This document shows positions 55,371 to 64,000 of a stretch of DNA of 64,000 nt, one piece after another. This stretch comes from Lactobacillus acidophilus (GTDB taxonomy: Bacteria > Bacillota > Bacilli > Lactobacillales > Lactobacillaceae), in assembly GCF_034298135.1 (NCBI RefSeq), contig NZ_CP139575.1, positions 682,001-746,000 on the forward strand. Direction: 5' to 3'. Under the pieces are notes generated by a model that did no database searches, was not told the origin of the DNA, and saw only the letters and a list, made by a program, of their open reading frames with translations. The position numbers and the translations under genes are program-made. Position 1 is the stretch's first letter, and every line of letters begins with the position of its first letter.

Positions 55371-57431
55371 TTATTCATCTGAATTTTTTACAAATAAACG
55401 ATAATACTCATTTAGATACTTCTCTGGAAATGGTAGCACAGTTAAATCGGTATATTTAACAAAAGTTACCAACATTGTATCAATAAGATCAAAAATATCC
55501 TTACTTGATAAGCCGTCTTCATCATTTAAGAGATCAATTGGAGAAATTTTGCGAACAATACTTCCTTTATTTATTGACATATTCATTCCTTTACCAATTA
55601 CTCCAACATTATAATAAAGAGAACTTTTTTCTTGGTAATAATTAATGTCAGTTAAACCATTCAGATAGTGATCACGTGCCCAAGCACTTCTGCTGTCTAC
55701 GGATATAATAAAATGATATTGTTCTGTTAGAATAGCCACTAATTCGGATCTAGTCTTTTTACTAATCTTAGCTTTTTCTAATAAGCTAACAACATCAGAA
55801 GCGGAGTATTGGTCTTGATGACCTGATTCTACTAATTTAATAAAATGATCATATTTTTGATCATTTAAGCTTTGACTTGCTTCTAATAAATCTTTCTTGT
55901 CTAATGCTGGTGTTATAGTATGATTGGTAAATTCAATCATATCTTCATAAAACTCTACGTTAGGCAACGTATTTTTATCGGTTCTTTCAACCTTGAAGTA
56001 GTTTTTATTTATTTCGTCTTTTATCACTAATTCAATTGATCTAACTTCTTCATCAGATAAACTACAGAACGGATTATTATCAAAATCTTCATTTTTAAGT
56101 TCTTTTATTTCAAATCGATTATCAGGCAGAAAATTAAATTGAAGAACCTTTTTGTCGTTATCTTTTCTGAATTGTTTGAAGAAAGTAAACTGAGTTGGCA
56201 TTTCTTGATTATCTATCAAACTAATGCTTTTTTCTTTTAGATCATTTTTAATTATCAATTCTTTAACTGCTGAATAAAGAGTGGCATTTAAAGATTCGAT
56301 TAGTAAATTTTCAACAGTTATGTGTTGAGTATCTACTGAAGGATGGTACAGATCAGTTAAATTATTTTTAGCATAGTGTTCAGTATTATGAATAATGTTT
56401 AGTTTTAAAGAAGTTTCTGAAGAATTAACTACTTTTATATTTATTTTCTTTAAAGACTTAGTTAAGTATTCAACTGCATCCCGATTATCCCCGTCTACGT
56501 CAACTATCGTTATAGGATGTTCATCAGAAAAATCTTCTATTTTCTTTTTAAGCTTCTTGGTTTCTGTATCTTGAGACTTACTGAGTTGCTGACTTTGAAC
56601 TTCAATTTCTTTAAATGCTAATGGAGAAAAATATTGTCCAAATTGTTGATTGAAAACATCTAGCAATCTATATAACATCCCTGATTTTGATTTTACGAAA
56701 GTAGCATAGTGATTTCGTGCAGCTAGTTTTAAAAACTTAGTTATTGTTGGTTTGCTATTTTTAACTGGAGGCGTAATAAGATAATAATTTTTATTTTCAT
56801 CGTTTTTCCAACCTCTACCCGCTAATCTTATTTGTTTAGTTTTTCTATTTATTTTTAATCTTGGTTTACCTACCATATTTTCAAGTCGATCAGAATCTAT
56901 TACTCTAATCTGTGAAAAGCAGCGAGTAGAGATTCTAGCAACTAAATCGTCGTTCAGCGAGAACTCATCAATATTTAGTGTTTTACCTTCGTTATGTGAG
57001 TTTGAGCTACCAAGAAGATAAAGTGTACCTGTTAAACTAGAACCTTCTAAAACGTTTTGATCAATAATTTGATTGAAGAAAAGTTGCAAAAGAGCAATTT
57101 GAGGCATTTGCTTAATCTCGTCTTTATTTAGTTTGTGAGGATAAAATATATCCTTATTGTATTCGACCAATGCCTTGTTTAGTTTATCCACATCAACTGT
57201 GTTTTTTCGGCATAAACAATATACTATTTTTTTGTTATCTTGTTCTGAGTAATCTAATGCAACGATTCTTTGTAAAATTTTGTCTTTACTTTTATTTACA
57301 CTAAGGAATGTTTCTCTAATGGGATAAGTATCTTTTTCGACTTTAATTGCAAACAAATCAAAGTCCTGCAAAATTTTATCTGCATTTATTTTCTCAACAG
57401 GCTTTAGCTGATTAACAGTGATTTTATTCAT
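55371..57431 (-). CDS. Large protein of unknown function, partner of the helicase-nuclease (PIWI-like?)
   Basis: 686 residues, no signal peptide or membrane segment. The start ATG shares its A with the helicase stop (TAATG), so the pair is translationally coupled. No motif identifies it outright. An alpha/beta segment near 310-345 (HPITIVDVDGDNRDAVEYLTKSLKK) looks MID/Rossmann-like. A conserved-looking helix TLYSAVKELIIKNDLKEK follows near 390-410. The last 84 residues (YYNVGVIGKGMNMSINKGSIVRKI, then FVKYTDLTVLPFPEKYLNEYYRLF) resemble the end of RNase H-like PIWI-RE type proteins. PIWI-RE genes are reported beside DinG-type helicases and nucleases, which fits the neighbour. This is a hypothesis from pattern memory. 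Confidence 0.6.
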   Translation of the reverse strand: MNKITVNQLKPVEKINADKILQDFDLFAIKVEKDTYPIRETFLSVNKSKDKILQRIVALDYSEQDNKKIVYCLCRKNTVDVDKLNKALVEYNKDIFYPHKLNKDEIKQMPQIALLQLFFNQIIDQNVLEGSSLTGTLYLLGSSNSHNEGKTLNIDEFSLNDDLVARISTRCFSQIRVIDSDRLENMVGKPRLKINRKTKQIRLAGRGWKNDENKNYYLITPPVKNSKPTITKFLKLAARNHYATFVKSKSGMLYRLLDVFNQQFGQYFSPLAFKEIEVQSQQLSKSQDTETKKLKKKIEDFSDEHPITIVDVDGDNRDAVEYLTKSLKKINIKVVNSSETSLKLNIIHNTEHYAKNNLTDLYHPSVDTQHITVENLLIESLNATLYSAVKELIIKNDLKEKSISLIDNQEMPTQFTFFKQFRKDNDKKVLQFNFLPDNRFEIKELKNEDFDNNPFCSLSDEEVRSIELVIKDEINKNYFKVERTDKNTLPNVEFYEDMIEFTNHTITPALDKKDLLEASQSLNDQKYDHFIKLVESGHQDQYSASDVVSLLEKAKISKKTRSELVAILTEQYHFIISVDSRSAWARDHYLNGLTDINYYQEKSSLYYNVGVIGKGMNMSINKGSIVRKISPIDLLNDEDGLSSKDIFDLIDTMLVTFVKYTDLTVLPFPEKYLNEYYRLFVKNSDE

Positions 57432-60400
57432 TATTGTCTGTCTCCTAAATTCTTTAAATCATTAATAACGTTAAAATCTAATTTACCGTCGTTTTTAAAC
57501 AAAGCTGGATAAATATAAATGGCTCCGTCTTGGGTATCATCACTAATCTTCTGAGCAATATAATCGTTCCCTGACCAATTGTAAAAATTAATAATGACTG
57601 CACTATTGCCCTTCATTTGTGATAATTTATTAGTCTCCTTCTTCAAAAAGTCTGTCTTATTTTGATATTCGGAGGAACGAGTATCATCATAATTCTTCAT
57701 ATCATAGTAAAGTTTCTTACCTGTTCTTGATACTAAATACCCATCCATCATTTCGAATTCATTAGGGTCAAGTTCTTCCATTGGATGAATATCTAAATCA
57801 AAATGTTGAGCAACTAATTCAAAGATTTTTTCACTAATTGCTGCCTTATAGAAGTTATTAAAGATTCCTGGTGTTAATAAGAAATGGTGCTTGCCACTCA
57901 GATTAGTTTCATACCCTTCTTCAATAAGTTTGTCTTTAATCCAAGAATTTTTGGCGAGTATCTTTTGTAATGCCCTATCATAGTATGTATAATTCAATAA
58001 TTTCATATCGTCATTTTCTCGAGTTTCACTAATATTCTTTAACAAAAGATAATCTTCTCTTTGATCAAAGTAATAATTATTAGTAGGATTGGAGAATTCC
58101 CAGTAACATTTAGTCAATAAACGCTTATCTTCGGGATTATCAATGTCATCTCCAGAATCCAAAAATGGATGTTGCCCAACTAATTCTCTAAAATGAACCC
58201 ATTCTTGTTGTGCTTCTTCAGATAATTGACGAATGACATATGCTCGTTTTTTAACTATGAATCGCATTTTTTGTGAGCATTGATTAAGTTTTATTCTTTT
58301 CTCTTTGCTAATTTTAGCAGTAGATTTTTTCATATCAGGCATTTCCTTAAGTACAGTAGTCATAAGACCATTAACTCTTTTTTGACGATCAAATTTTGCA
58401 AACAGAGGAACTAATGATTTATCAAAGAAAATATTTTGGACTTTATTCTTGATGTCTACTCTACTAATTCTTCCTAATGCTTGTTCGATTCTTACTAGAG
58501 AAGCAATTTGAACAGAAGATAGATCCGAACTCTTATTAACCTTTTTATTAAAGAAATGCTCAATTCGTAATCTCTTTTGTTCGTAAGATAGCTCACCATC
58601 ATAAAATAATTCATCCTGTTCAAATATAAAGTGCAATATTTGGTTAGTTAACAATTGCCCTGGTGTAGCATAAGCAAAAATATGTGTTGGTTTTTCAATG
58701 TAAATACCATCCAAATCCTTAACAGGTTTTTCTTTATTTATAAATCTGTCATCTAAAACAGCATAATTATCTCGTTGTTTTTGCCAAAACTTAGAATAAA
58801 TTCTATATTGAAGATTTGCCCCACGATCTAAACTAGCAAAAGTAGTTAACAATACTTTGAACTTGCCTTTTTCCCAGGCATCTTTTACCAATCGTAAATT
58901 ATGATTTTTAGAACTTGCATCAAGTGGAACTATATCGTCTTGATAATCTTCAAACCCAAGTTCTACCAACACTTCTTTGAACCAATTTAAAGTACTTGTA
59001 TCAGTTTTAGCATTTCGATAAATTACAAAGGATTGTTGAGTAGGATCTTCTTTATTGAGCTGAATCATCTTAATGATTGCAGTTAAGGTCTTTAAATGAC
59101 GCAAAAATATAAATGCTTGATCATCTTCATTTAAATTACTCAACAAATCAATTTCAGGATTCACTTTTAAATAACTTCGCAATAATTTATTAAGCGTAAC
59201 AGGGTTTAATGGTTTATCAAGCCATTGCTGTATCCAATTCTTAAAAGCACTCTCAATAGTTCCCTGCAATTGATCTAGATCTATTGTTTTAATCTTAGCT
59301 TGAACTTTTTTTTGATATAAAGACACGCGAAGATTATTTGCATCATTAAGCAACTTATTTTCTGAGTCACTAAGTCTGCGAATACTTGGTACTTTATCAG
59401 TTAGCCAATGATAATCAAAGTTCGAAAATGAAGAATCATTATTAACCGTTGCACTAATCATAAAAACACGCCAATTAATTGTGGCTTGAGCTAACATTTT
59501 TTCTGGTGTTTTAAGCTGTGAGAATAAGTAAACATGAGACATTGCTTCTTTTTCAGGATTACTGATGATGTTGTAGTATGTAAATCCTTTATTAAACATT
59601 GAGTTATCGTCAGAAAACTTATCACCTAGTTTAATTTTGGTTCCTTTAACAAATCTATTCTCAAAAAATGTATTCAATAGATATTCATGTAAATAATTTT
59701 CTTCTCGATATGAGCCAGGGATTAATGTCCTTAAAATAAATAAATGCTCATCTTGAAGATCCAAGAGCAAATAGCGTTGATATTTTAATTTCTTATTTTG
59801 CTTTTTCTTAAAGTTGTGATATTTATCTGCTAATTCGCTTGTTATTTTCATAAAGAAATATATAGCACCTTTAGTTTGAGCAAGTACATTGTCTAAATAA
59901 ACAACTTTTTCATCTGATTCTTTATGTTTTTTAATGACATTAATTTTTCGCTTAGGATCATATTCAAACGTTAAATGTTCATTTTCATAACTCAAGTTGA
60001 TAGTTACGTTGTGTTCACCGTAATTAAAAATGAAGTGACTTGTATTGTTATCAAGTTCAGGATCAATTTGTACATTACAATTCAAATGATACTTATTAGA
60101 AAGCTTGGTAAATCTCTTGATAAGATTTCTAATCTTCCTTCGACTTTCTCGATCATTGATTAAATCGCTAGGAAGTTGGTTAGTTTTATTATTCAGGCTT
60201 TGAAAAATTCGCCGGAACAAAACAAAAATATCTTCATGTAAATAATTTTCACCATTTTGAGGAGCAATTGAATTAATTATTTCATCAAGCCAAATTTGTT
60301 TTGTTTGGTCTGCCTCATCTAAAACTAAGTTAACTTTCTGATTTGCTAAAAGCTCAAAAATAGTTCTACTTTTATCATCCATTGTTTTAATGGGATAAAA

Positions 60401-61147
60401 ATATTTATGAGCTGTCATAATAATGCAACGATAATGATCGTTATGAATAGATAGTGAAGGAAAAACTTCTTTATACCAAGGGAAAAGTGCCGCAAAGAAT
60501 TTGCTTTTTTCTTCTGGTGAAATAGTGGTTGGAATATCCTTCTTTTTACGATCTCTTCTTTCCTGACTCAATTTAACTCCTAAGTCTTGAGACATTGCAT
60601 GACTAATTCTGTTTACATTTGTAACAAACTCATCACTTACTGGAATGGAAATGTTTTGATCCGCTTCGACTACTTGTCGATTATAGAGGGCTGCTGATTT
60701 TGTATCATAAAAATCTCTAACGACTTTAGTCATCAGTTTATGAGTATTCTGACATTTTATTGGATCTATTTGTCCAACAAAACTATCTAGTATATATTCC
60801 TTTTCTTGTTGAGGTCTATTCCATGGAATTTTTGCTTTGTTAGTTTCTCGAGAAAAGTAATTCAGGAGAAAATCTTGATTGGATTTAAGAAGTAAGATCT
60901 TATCAGCACAATCAGGAGCAATTTGTTGAATTCGCTCATATTCATTATCACGATTCTTTTTATCGGTAGTTAGATAAATCCAAGTTTTAGGTTCTTTTTC
61001 ATCTTTTTGAATATCTTCTGCGATGACTTGTGCCAAACTGTGACTTTTCCCAGATCCCGGTGCACCCTGAAATAGAACCAGTCCTGGTCTATAATTTTCA
61101 TCACTTATATTCTTTAAGACCGTGTAAACTTCATTATCTTTTCTCAT
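57431..61147 (-). CDS. SF2 DEAD-type helicase fused to a PD-(D/E)XK-like nuclease domain
   Basis: 1238 residues. Helicase motifs: I GAPGSGKS (28-35), Ia-like MTAHKYF (244-250), II DEAD (277-280), III SAT (565-567), V LDRGAN (773-778), VI QALGRISR (889-896). A 280-residue insert lies between motifs II and III. The C-terminal part carries a restriction-nuclease signature: helix SEKIFELVAQHF (Glu1106), MMDGYLV (Asp1135) and YYDMKNY (Asp1149-x-Lys1151). The protein would unwind and cut nucleic acid. Start ATG 61147 behind AAGGAGAAA. Promoter with tandem LexA-like boxes upstream; coupled to the 686-residue partner. Likely a defence or mobile-element module; no known system name fits with certainty. 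Confidence 0.82.
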   Translation of the reverse strand: MRKDNEVYTVLKNISDENYRPGLVLFQGAPGSGKSHSLAQVIAEDIQKDEKEPKTWIYLTTDKKNRDNEYERIQQIAPDCADKILLLKSNQDFLLNYFSRETNKAKIPWNRPQQEKEYILDSFVGQIDPIKCQNTHKLMTKVVRDFYDTKSAALYNRQVVEADQNISIPVSDEFVTNVNRISHAMSQDLGVKLSQERRDRKKKDIPTTISPEEKSKFFAALFPWYKEVFPSLSIHNDHYRCIIMTAHKYFYPIKTMDDKSRTIFELLANQKVNLVLDEADQTKQIWLDEIINSIAPQNGENYLHEDIFVLFRRIFQSLNNKTNQLPSDLINDRESRRKIRNLIKRFTKLSNKYHLNCNVQIDPELDNNTSHFIFNYGEHNVTINLSYENEHLTFEYDPKRKINVIKKHKESDEKVVYLDNVLAQTKGAIYFFMKITSELADKYHNFKKKQNKKLKYQRYLLLDLQDEHLFILRTLIPGSYREENYLHEYLLNTFFENRFVKGTKIKLGDKFSDDNSMFNKGFTYYNIISNPEKEAMSHVYLFSQLKTPEKMLAQATINWRVFMISATVNNDSSFSNFDYHWLTDKVPSIRRLSDSENKLLNDANNLRVSLYQKKVQAKIKTIDLDQLQGTIESAFKNWIQQWLDKPLNPVTLNKLLRSYLKVNPEIDLLSNLNEDDQAFIFLRHLKTLTAIIKMIQLNKEDPTQQSFVIYRNAKTDTSTLNWFKEVLVELGFEDYQDDIVPLDASSKNHNLRLVKDAWEKGKFKVLLTTFASLDRGANLQYRIYSKFWQKQRDNYAVLDDRFINKEKPVKDLDGIYIEKPTHIFAYATPGQLLTNQILHFIFEQDELFYDGELSYEQKRLRIEHFFNKKVNKSSDLSSVQIASLVRIEQALGRISRVDIKNKVQNIFFDKSLVPLFAKFDRQKRVNGLMTTVLKEMPDMKKSTAKISKEKRIKLNQCSQKMRFIVKKRAYVIRQLSEEAQQEWVHFRELVGQHPFLDSGDDIDNPEDKRLLTKCYWEFSNPTNNYYFDQREDYLLLKNISETRENDDMKLLNYTYYDRALQKILAKNSWIKDKLIEEGYETNLSGKHHFLLTPGIFNNFYKAAISEKIFELVAQHFDLDIHPMEELDPNEFEMMDGYLVSRTGKKLYYDMKNYDDTRSSEYQNKTDFLKKETNKLSQMKGNSAVIINFYNWSGNDYIAQKISDDTQDGAIYIYPALFKNDGKLDFNVINDLKNLGDRQ

Positions 61148-61221
61148 GATTTTTCTCCTTGTACTTTTAATTTAGCAACAAATATAGACATTTGATCATT
61201 TGTTCGCTATACTCTGAATTG

Positions 61222-61257
61222 ATTATATCAGAATATGTGTTCAAAGAACATATGTTT
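61222..61257 (-). promoter_or_regulatory. Extended -10 promoter with two LexA/DinR-like boxes for the helicase operon
   Basis: On the minus strand TGATATAAT (61230-61222) is an extended -10. Directly upstream are two palindromes: GAATATGTGTTC (61231-61242) and GAACATATGTTT (61246-61257). Each matches the Gram-positive SOS box GAAC-N4-GTTC at 7 of 8 fixed positions. Their place across the -35 region would allow repression. Known consensus; regulation by LexA inferred. Confidence 0.6.
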
Positions 61258-61393
61258 TATAAAAAATAAAATTAGTATAAATACAGTAATACGAGTGCAT
61301 TTAATACATTTTTTATAACTCTATATTTTTTCATTTATTTTCCTATCGAGTTTATGGTATTGTTGACTTAACCAAATACGAAAGGAAGATCCT

Positions 61394-64000
61394 ATGACTT
61401 TTACAAAATTAGAAAACAGCAGCGATCAAGCTGTTGTCGCTGAAGAAGTAAAAATCCTGACCAAATTACTTAACGAATCTACTCGTCAATTAATCGGTGA
61501 CGATGCATTCGCTAAGATTCAGGATCTAATCGACACCTCAGCCAGTAAAGATCAAAAGCAACTAGAATCAAAAATTTCTAGTTTAAATAACCGTGAAATG
61601 ATTGTCGTTGCTAGATATTTTGCTACATTGCCTTTATTAATTAACATCTCAGAAGACGTAGAATTAGCAAGTAAGGTTAACGTCTTTAACAACACAGATC
61701 AAGATTACTTAGGAAAACTGAGTGATACTATTGATCTTGTTGCTCAAAAAGATGATGCAAAAAGAATCCTTGAAAATGTTAATGTTGTACCTGTTTTAAC
61801 GGCTCACCCTACTCAAATTCAAAGAAAGACAGTTCTTGAATTAACTGATAAAATTCATCATCTTTTACGCAGTTACCGTGATGTTAAGAACGGTACCATT
61901 AACCAAAGAGAATGGACTGAGCAGCTTCGTGCCTGCATCGAAATTTTAATGCAAACAGATATTATTCGAGGACACAAGTTAAAAGTATCTAATGAAATTA
62001 CCAATGTTCTAGCCTATTATCCTAAAGCTTTGATTCCTGCAATTACTAAATTCACTACTCGTTATAAAGAACTTGCTAAAGAACATAATTTAACTCTTGA
62101 TCAGGCCACTCCTATTACTATGGGAATGTGGATCGGTGGAGACCGTGATGGTAACCCATATGTAACTGCTGATACTTTGGAATTAAGTGCTACTTTACAA
62201 AGTCAAGTAATCTTTGAATACTATATGAAGGAATTGAAGAAGTTATATAGAGCTATTTCTTTATCAACTTCCTATATGCAACCCTCTGCAGCAGTTGAAA
62301 AGCTTTCTAAACTTTCTAACGATGATTCACCGTTTAGAACAGACGAACCGTATCGTCGAGCCTTCTATTACATTGAAAGTCGTTTAGTTCATACAGAAAA
62401 AGAGCTTTTGGGTATAATTGATAAAAATATCTTTATTAAACCACATGATCTTGAAAATCTAGACAATATTCCTGTTTACAATAATCCTCAAGAATTTAAG
62501 TCTGATTTGGAAACTATCAAGGCTTCATTAGACGAAGATCATGATCAAGCTGTAACTCATAGCTTCTTTACACAAATTTTGGAAGCAATTGATGTCTTTG
62601 GTTTCCATTTGGCAACCATTGATATGCGTCAAGATTCTAGTGTTAATGAATCTTGTGTTGCAGAGCTTCTTAAGAGTGCCGGTATTTGTGACAATTACAG
62701 CGACTTGAGTGAAAAAGAAAAAGTTGAGCTTTTGCTCAGTGAACTTGAAAACGATCCACGTAACTTGCATGCTAATAACAAACCAAAGTCTGAATTATTG
62801 CAAAAAGAATTGAAAATCTACAAAACTGCACGTCAATTAAAGGATCGCTTAGGTGAAGATGTCATTAAACAACACATCATTTCTCACACTGAAAGTGTTT
62901 CTGACATGCTTGAACAAGCAATTATGTTAAAAGAATATAATCTTGTAGATAGTGAAAAAGCTCGTATTCAAGTGGTACCATTGTTTGAAACTGTCGAAGA
63001 TTTGCTTAATGCACGTGAGATTATCACCCAATACTTAAGCTTCCCTATCGTCAAGAAATGGCTCGTTTCTCAAAATAATTATCAAGAAATCATGCTTGGT
63101 TACTCTGATTCTAATAAGGATGGTGGATATCTTGCATCGTGTTGGAATCTTTACAAGGCACAAAAAGATTTAACTGCAATTGGTGAAAAGCTAGGCGTAA
63201 AGATTACTTATATGCACGGCCGTGGCGGTACTGTCGGTCGTGGTGGTGGTCCTTCATATGAAGCAATTACTGCTCAACCTTTTAAATCAATTAATGATCG
63301 TATTCGTATGACTGAGCAAGGTGAAATAATTCAAAATAAGTATGGTAATAAGGACACTGCTTATTACAACTTGGAAATGCTTGCATCTGCTGCAATCGAT
63401 CGTATGGTTTCAAAACAAGCAGTCAGTGAAGAACGCATCACAGATTTCCGTTCTTCGATGGATAAAATAGTTGAAGAAAGCAATAAGATTTACCGTAAAC
63501 TTGTCTTTGAAAATCCTGCCTTTCTTGATTACTTTTTCCAAGCTACTCCAATCAAAGAAATATCTAATTTAAATATTGGTTCTCGCCCTGCTTCAAGAAA
63601 GAAATTAACTGACTTTTCAGGTTTAAGAGCTATTCCTTGGGTATTCTCCTGGTCACAAAGTAGAATCATGTTCCCTGGCTGGTATGGTGTTGGTTCAGCT
63701 TTTGCAAACTTTATTAATGCCGATCCAACTCATTTGAAAGAATTACAGGAAATGTATAAGGGTTGGCCATTTTTCCACTCATTACTTTCAAATGTTGATA
63801 TGGTTTTGTCTAAATCAAATATGGAAATTGCTAGAGAATATGCTAGTCTTTGCGATGATGAGGAGACAAAGAAAGTCTTTGATATTATTTATCAAGAATG
63901 GAAATTAACTAAGAAAGTTATCTTACAAATTGAAGATCATGATGACCTTTTAGCTGAAGCTCCTATTTTGAAACAAAGTTTAGATTATAGAATGCCTTAC
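61394..64000 (+). CDS. ppc: Phosphoenolpyruvate carboxylase (3' end beyond window)
   Basis: Carboxylates PEP to oxaloacetate, replenishing aspartate and partial TCA-branch precursors. 869 codons are present from ATG 61394 (behind AAAGGAAG) to the window edge. Catalytic motifs: [13 protein letters not shown] (catalytic His), [43 protein letters not shown] loop as [14 protein letters not shown], and [25 protein letters not shown] precedes the C-terminal part. Intact as far as seen. The last few dozen residues of the usual ~910 are outside. Confidence 0.96.
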   Translation, partial: MTFTKLENSSDQAVVAEEVKILTKLLNESTRQLIGDDAFAKIQDLIDTSASKDQKQLESKISSLNNREMIVVARYFATLPLLINISEDVELASKVNVFNNTDQDYLGKLSDTIDLVAQKDDAKRILENVNVVPVLTAHPTQIQRKTVLELTDKIHHLLRSYRDVKNGTINQREWTEQLRACIEILMQTDIIRGHKLKVSNEITNVLAYYPKALIPAITKFTTRYKELAKEHNLTLDQATPITMGMWIGGDRDGNPYVTADTLELSATLQSQVIFEYYMKELKKLYRAISLSTSYMQPSAAVEKLSKLSNDDSPFRTDEPYRRAFYYIESRLVHTEKELLGIIDKNIFIKPHDLENLDNIPVYNNPQEFKSDLETIKASLDEDHDQAVTHSFFTQILEAIDVFGFHLATIDMRQDSSVNESCVAELLKSAGICDNYSDLSEKEKVELLLSELENDPRNLHANNKPKSELLQKELKIYKTARQLKDRLGEDVIKQHIISHTESVSDMLEQAIMLKEYNLVDSEKARIQVVPLFETVEDLLNAREIITQYLSFPIVKKWLVSQNNYQEIMLGYSDSNKDGGYLASCWNLYKAQKDLTAIGEKLGVKITYMHGRGGTVGRGGGPSYEAITAQPFKSINDRIRMTEQGEIIQNKYGNKDTAYYNLEMLASAAIDRMVSKQAVSEERITDFRSSMDKIVEESNKIYRKLVFENPAFLDYFFQATPIKEISNLNIGSRPASRKKLTDFSGLRAIPWVFSWSQSRIMFPGWYGVGSAFANFINADPTHLKELQEMYKGWPFFHSLLSNVDMVLSKSNMEIAREYASLCDDEETKKVFDIIYQEWKLTKKVILQIEDHDDLLAEAPILKQSLDYRMPY

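Overview
The window is a low-GC Firmicutes chromosome segment, almost certainly a Lactobacillus of the acidophilus/gasseri/johnsonii type. The evidence is the gpsB - rnpB - rlmL order, the lspA-rluD block followed by the carAB position of a pyr locus, a XerS recombinase, an RqcH/FbpA homologue, a GH25 lysozyme with SLAP-like repeats, phosphoenolpyruvate carboxylase, and strong Shine-Dalgarno sites that match the lactobacillar 16S 3' end. Species is not assigned.

Layout. 0-12.6 kb is housekeeping: gpsB end, RNase P RNA, rlmL, a metallophosphoesterase, a small membrane protein that appears to start at ATT, fhs, lspA, rluD, then full-length carA-like and carB-like genes that have lost the catalytic residues of every active site I could inspect, then rqcH on the other strand. 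12.7-28.8 kb is accessory: a MarR regulator, a frameshifted degV, xerS with a structured leader, a two-gene unit of an acidic protein and a FlaR-like kinase, a lipoprotein, a lysozyme, a decayed azoreductase with its MarR regulator and twin operators, an MFS exporter with a possible leader-peptide attenuator, a heterodimeric ABC exporter, a dead Fic gene, 1.3 kb of decayed DNA, yoaK and a frameshifted XRE gene. 28.9-36.8 kb is core again: cyclophilin, ppaC, a LysR regulator, parC, parE, plsY.

37-55 kb is dense in pseudogenes. It holds endonuclease III-like, proC, DUF915 hydrolase, NAD(P)-binding protein, alcohol dehydrogenase, ferric reductase, four flavodoxin-like genes, an esterase, an aldo/keto reductase and an acetyltransferase, most of them broken. 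Intact genes among them are yeiH, an APC permease, a YdjM-like protein, a flavoprotein disulfide reductase, a flavodoxin lipoprotein, a GRP-type sugar transporter, an SDR dehydrogenase, a PPOX protein and a YafY/WYL regulator. Six promoters here share a 19-bp dyad (CTATAC-N7-GTATAG and variants) placed 41-42 bp upstream of the -10 hexamer. A seventh, decayed copy sits at the same spacing. This is a local redox regulon of the architecture used by LysR-type activators.

55.1-61.3 kb holds the most unusual system: a two-gene, translationally coupled operon. It encodes a 1238-residue SF2 helicase fused to a C-terminal PD-(D/E)XK-like nuclease, and a 686-residue partner with weak PIWI-like features. 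Two adjacent LexA-like boxes lie just upstream of its extended -10 promoter. It sits beside remnants of kptA and a DUF915 hydrolase, and before ppc, which runs off the end of the window.
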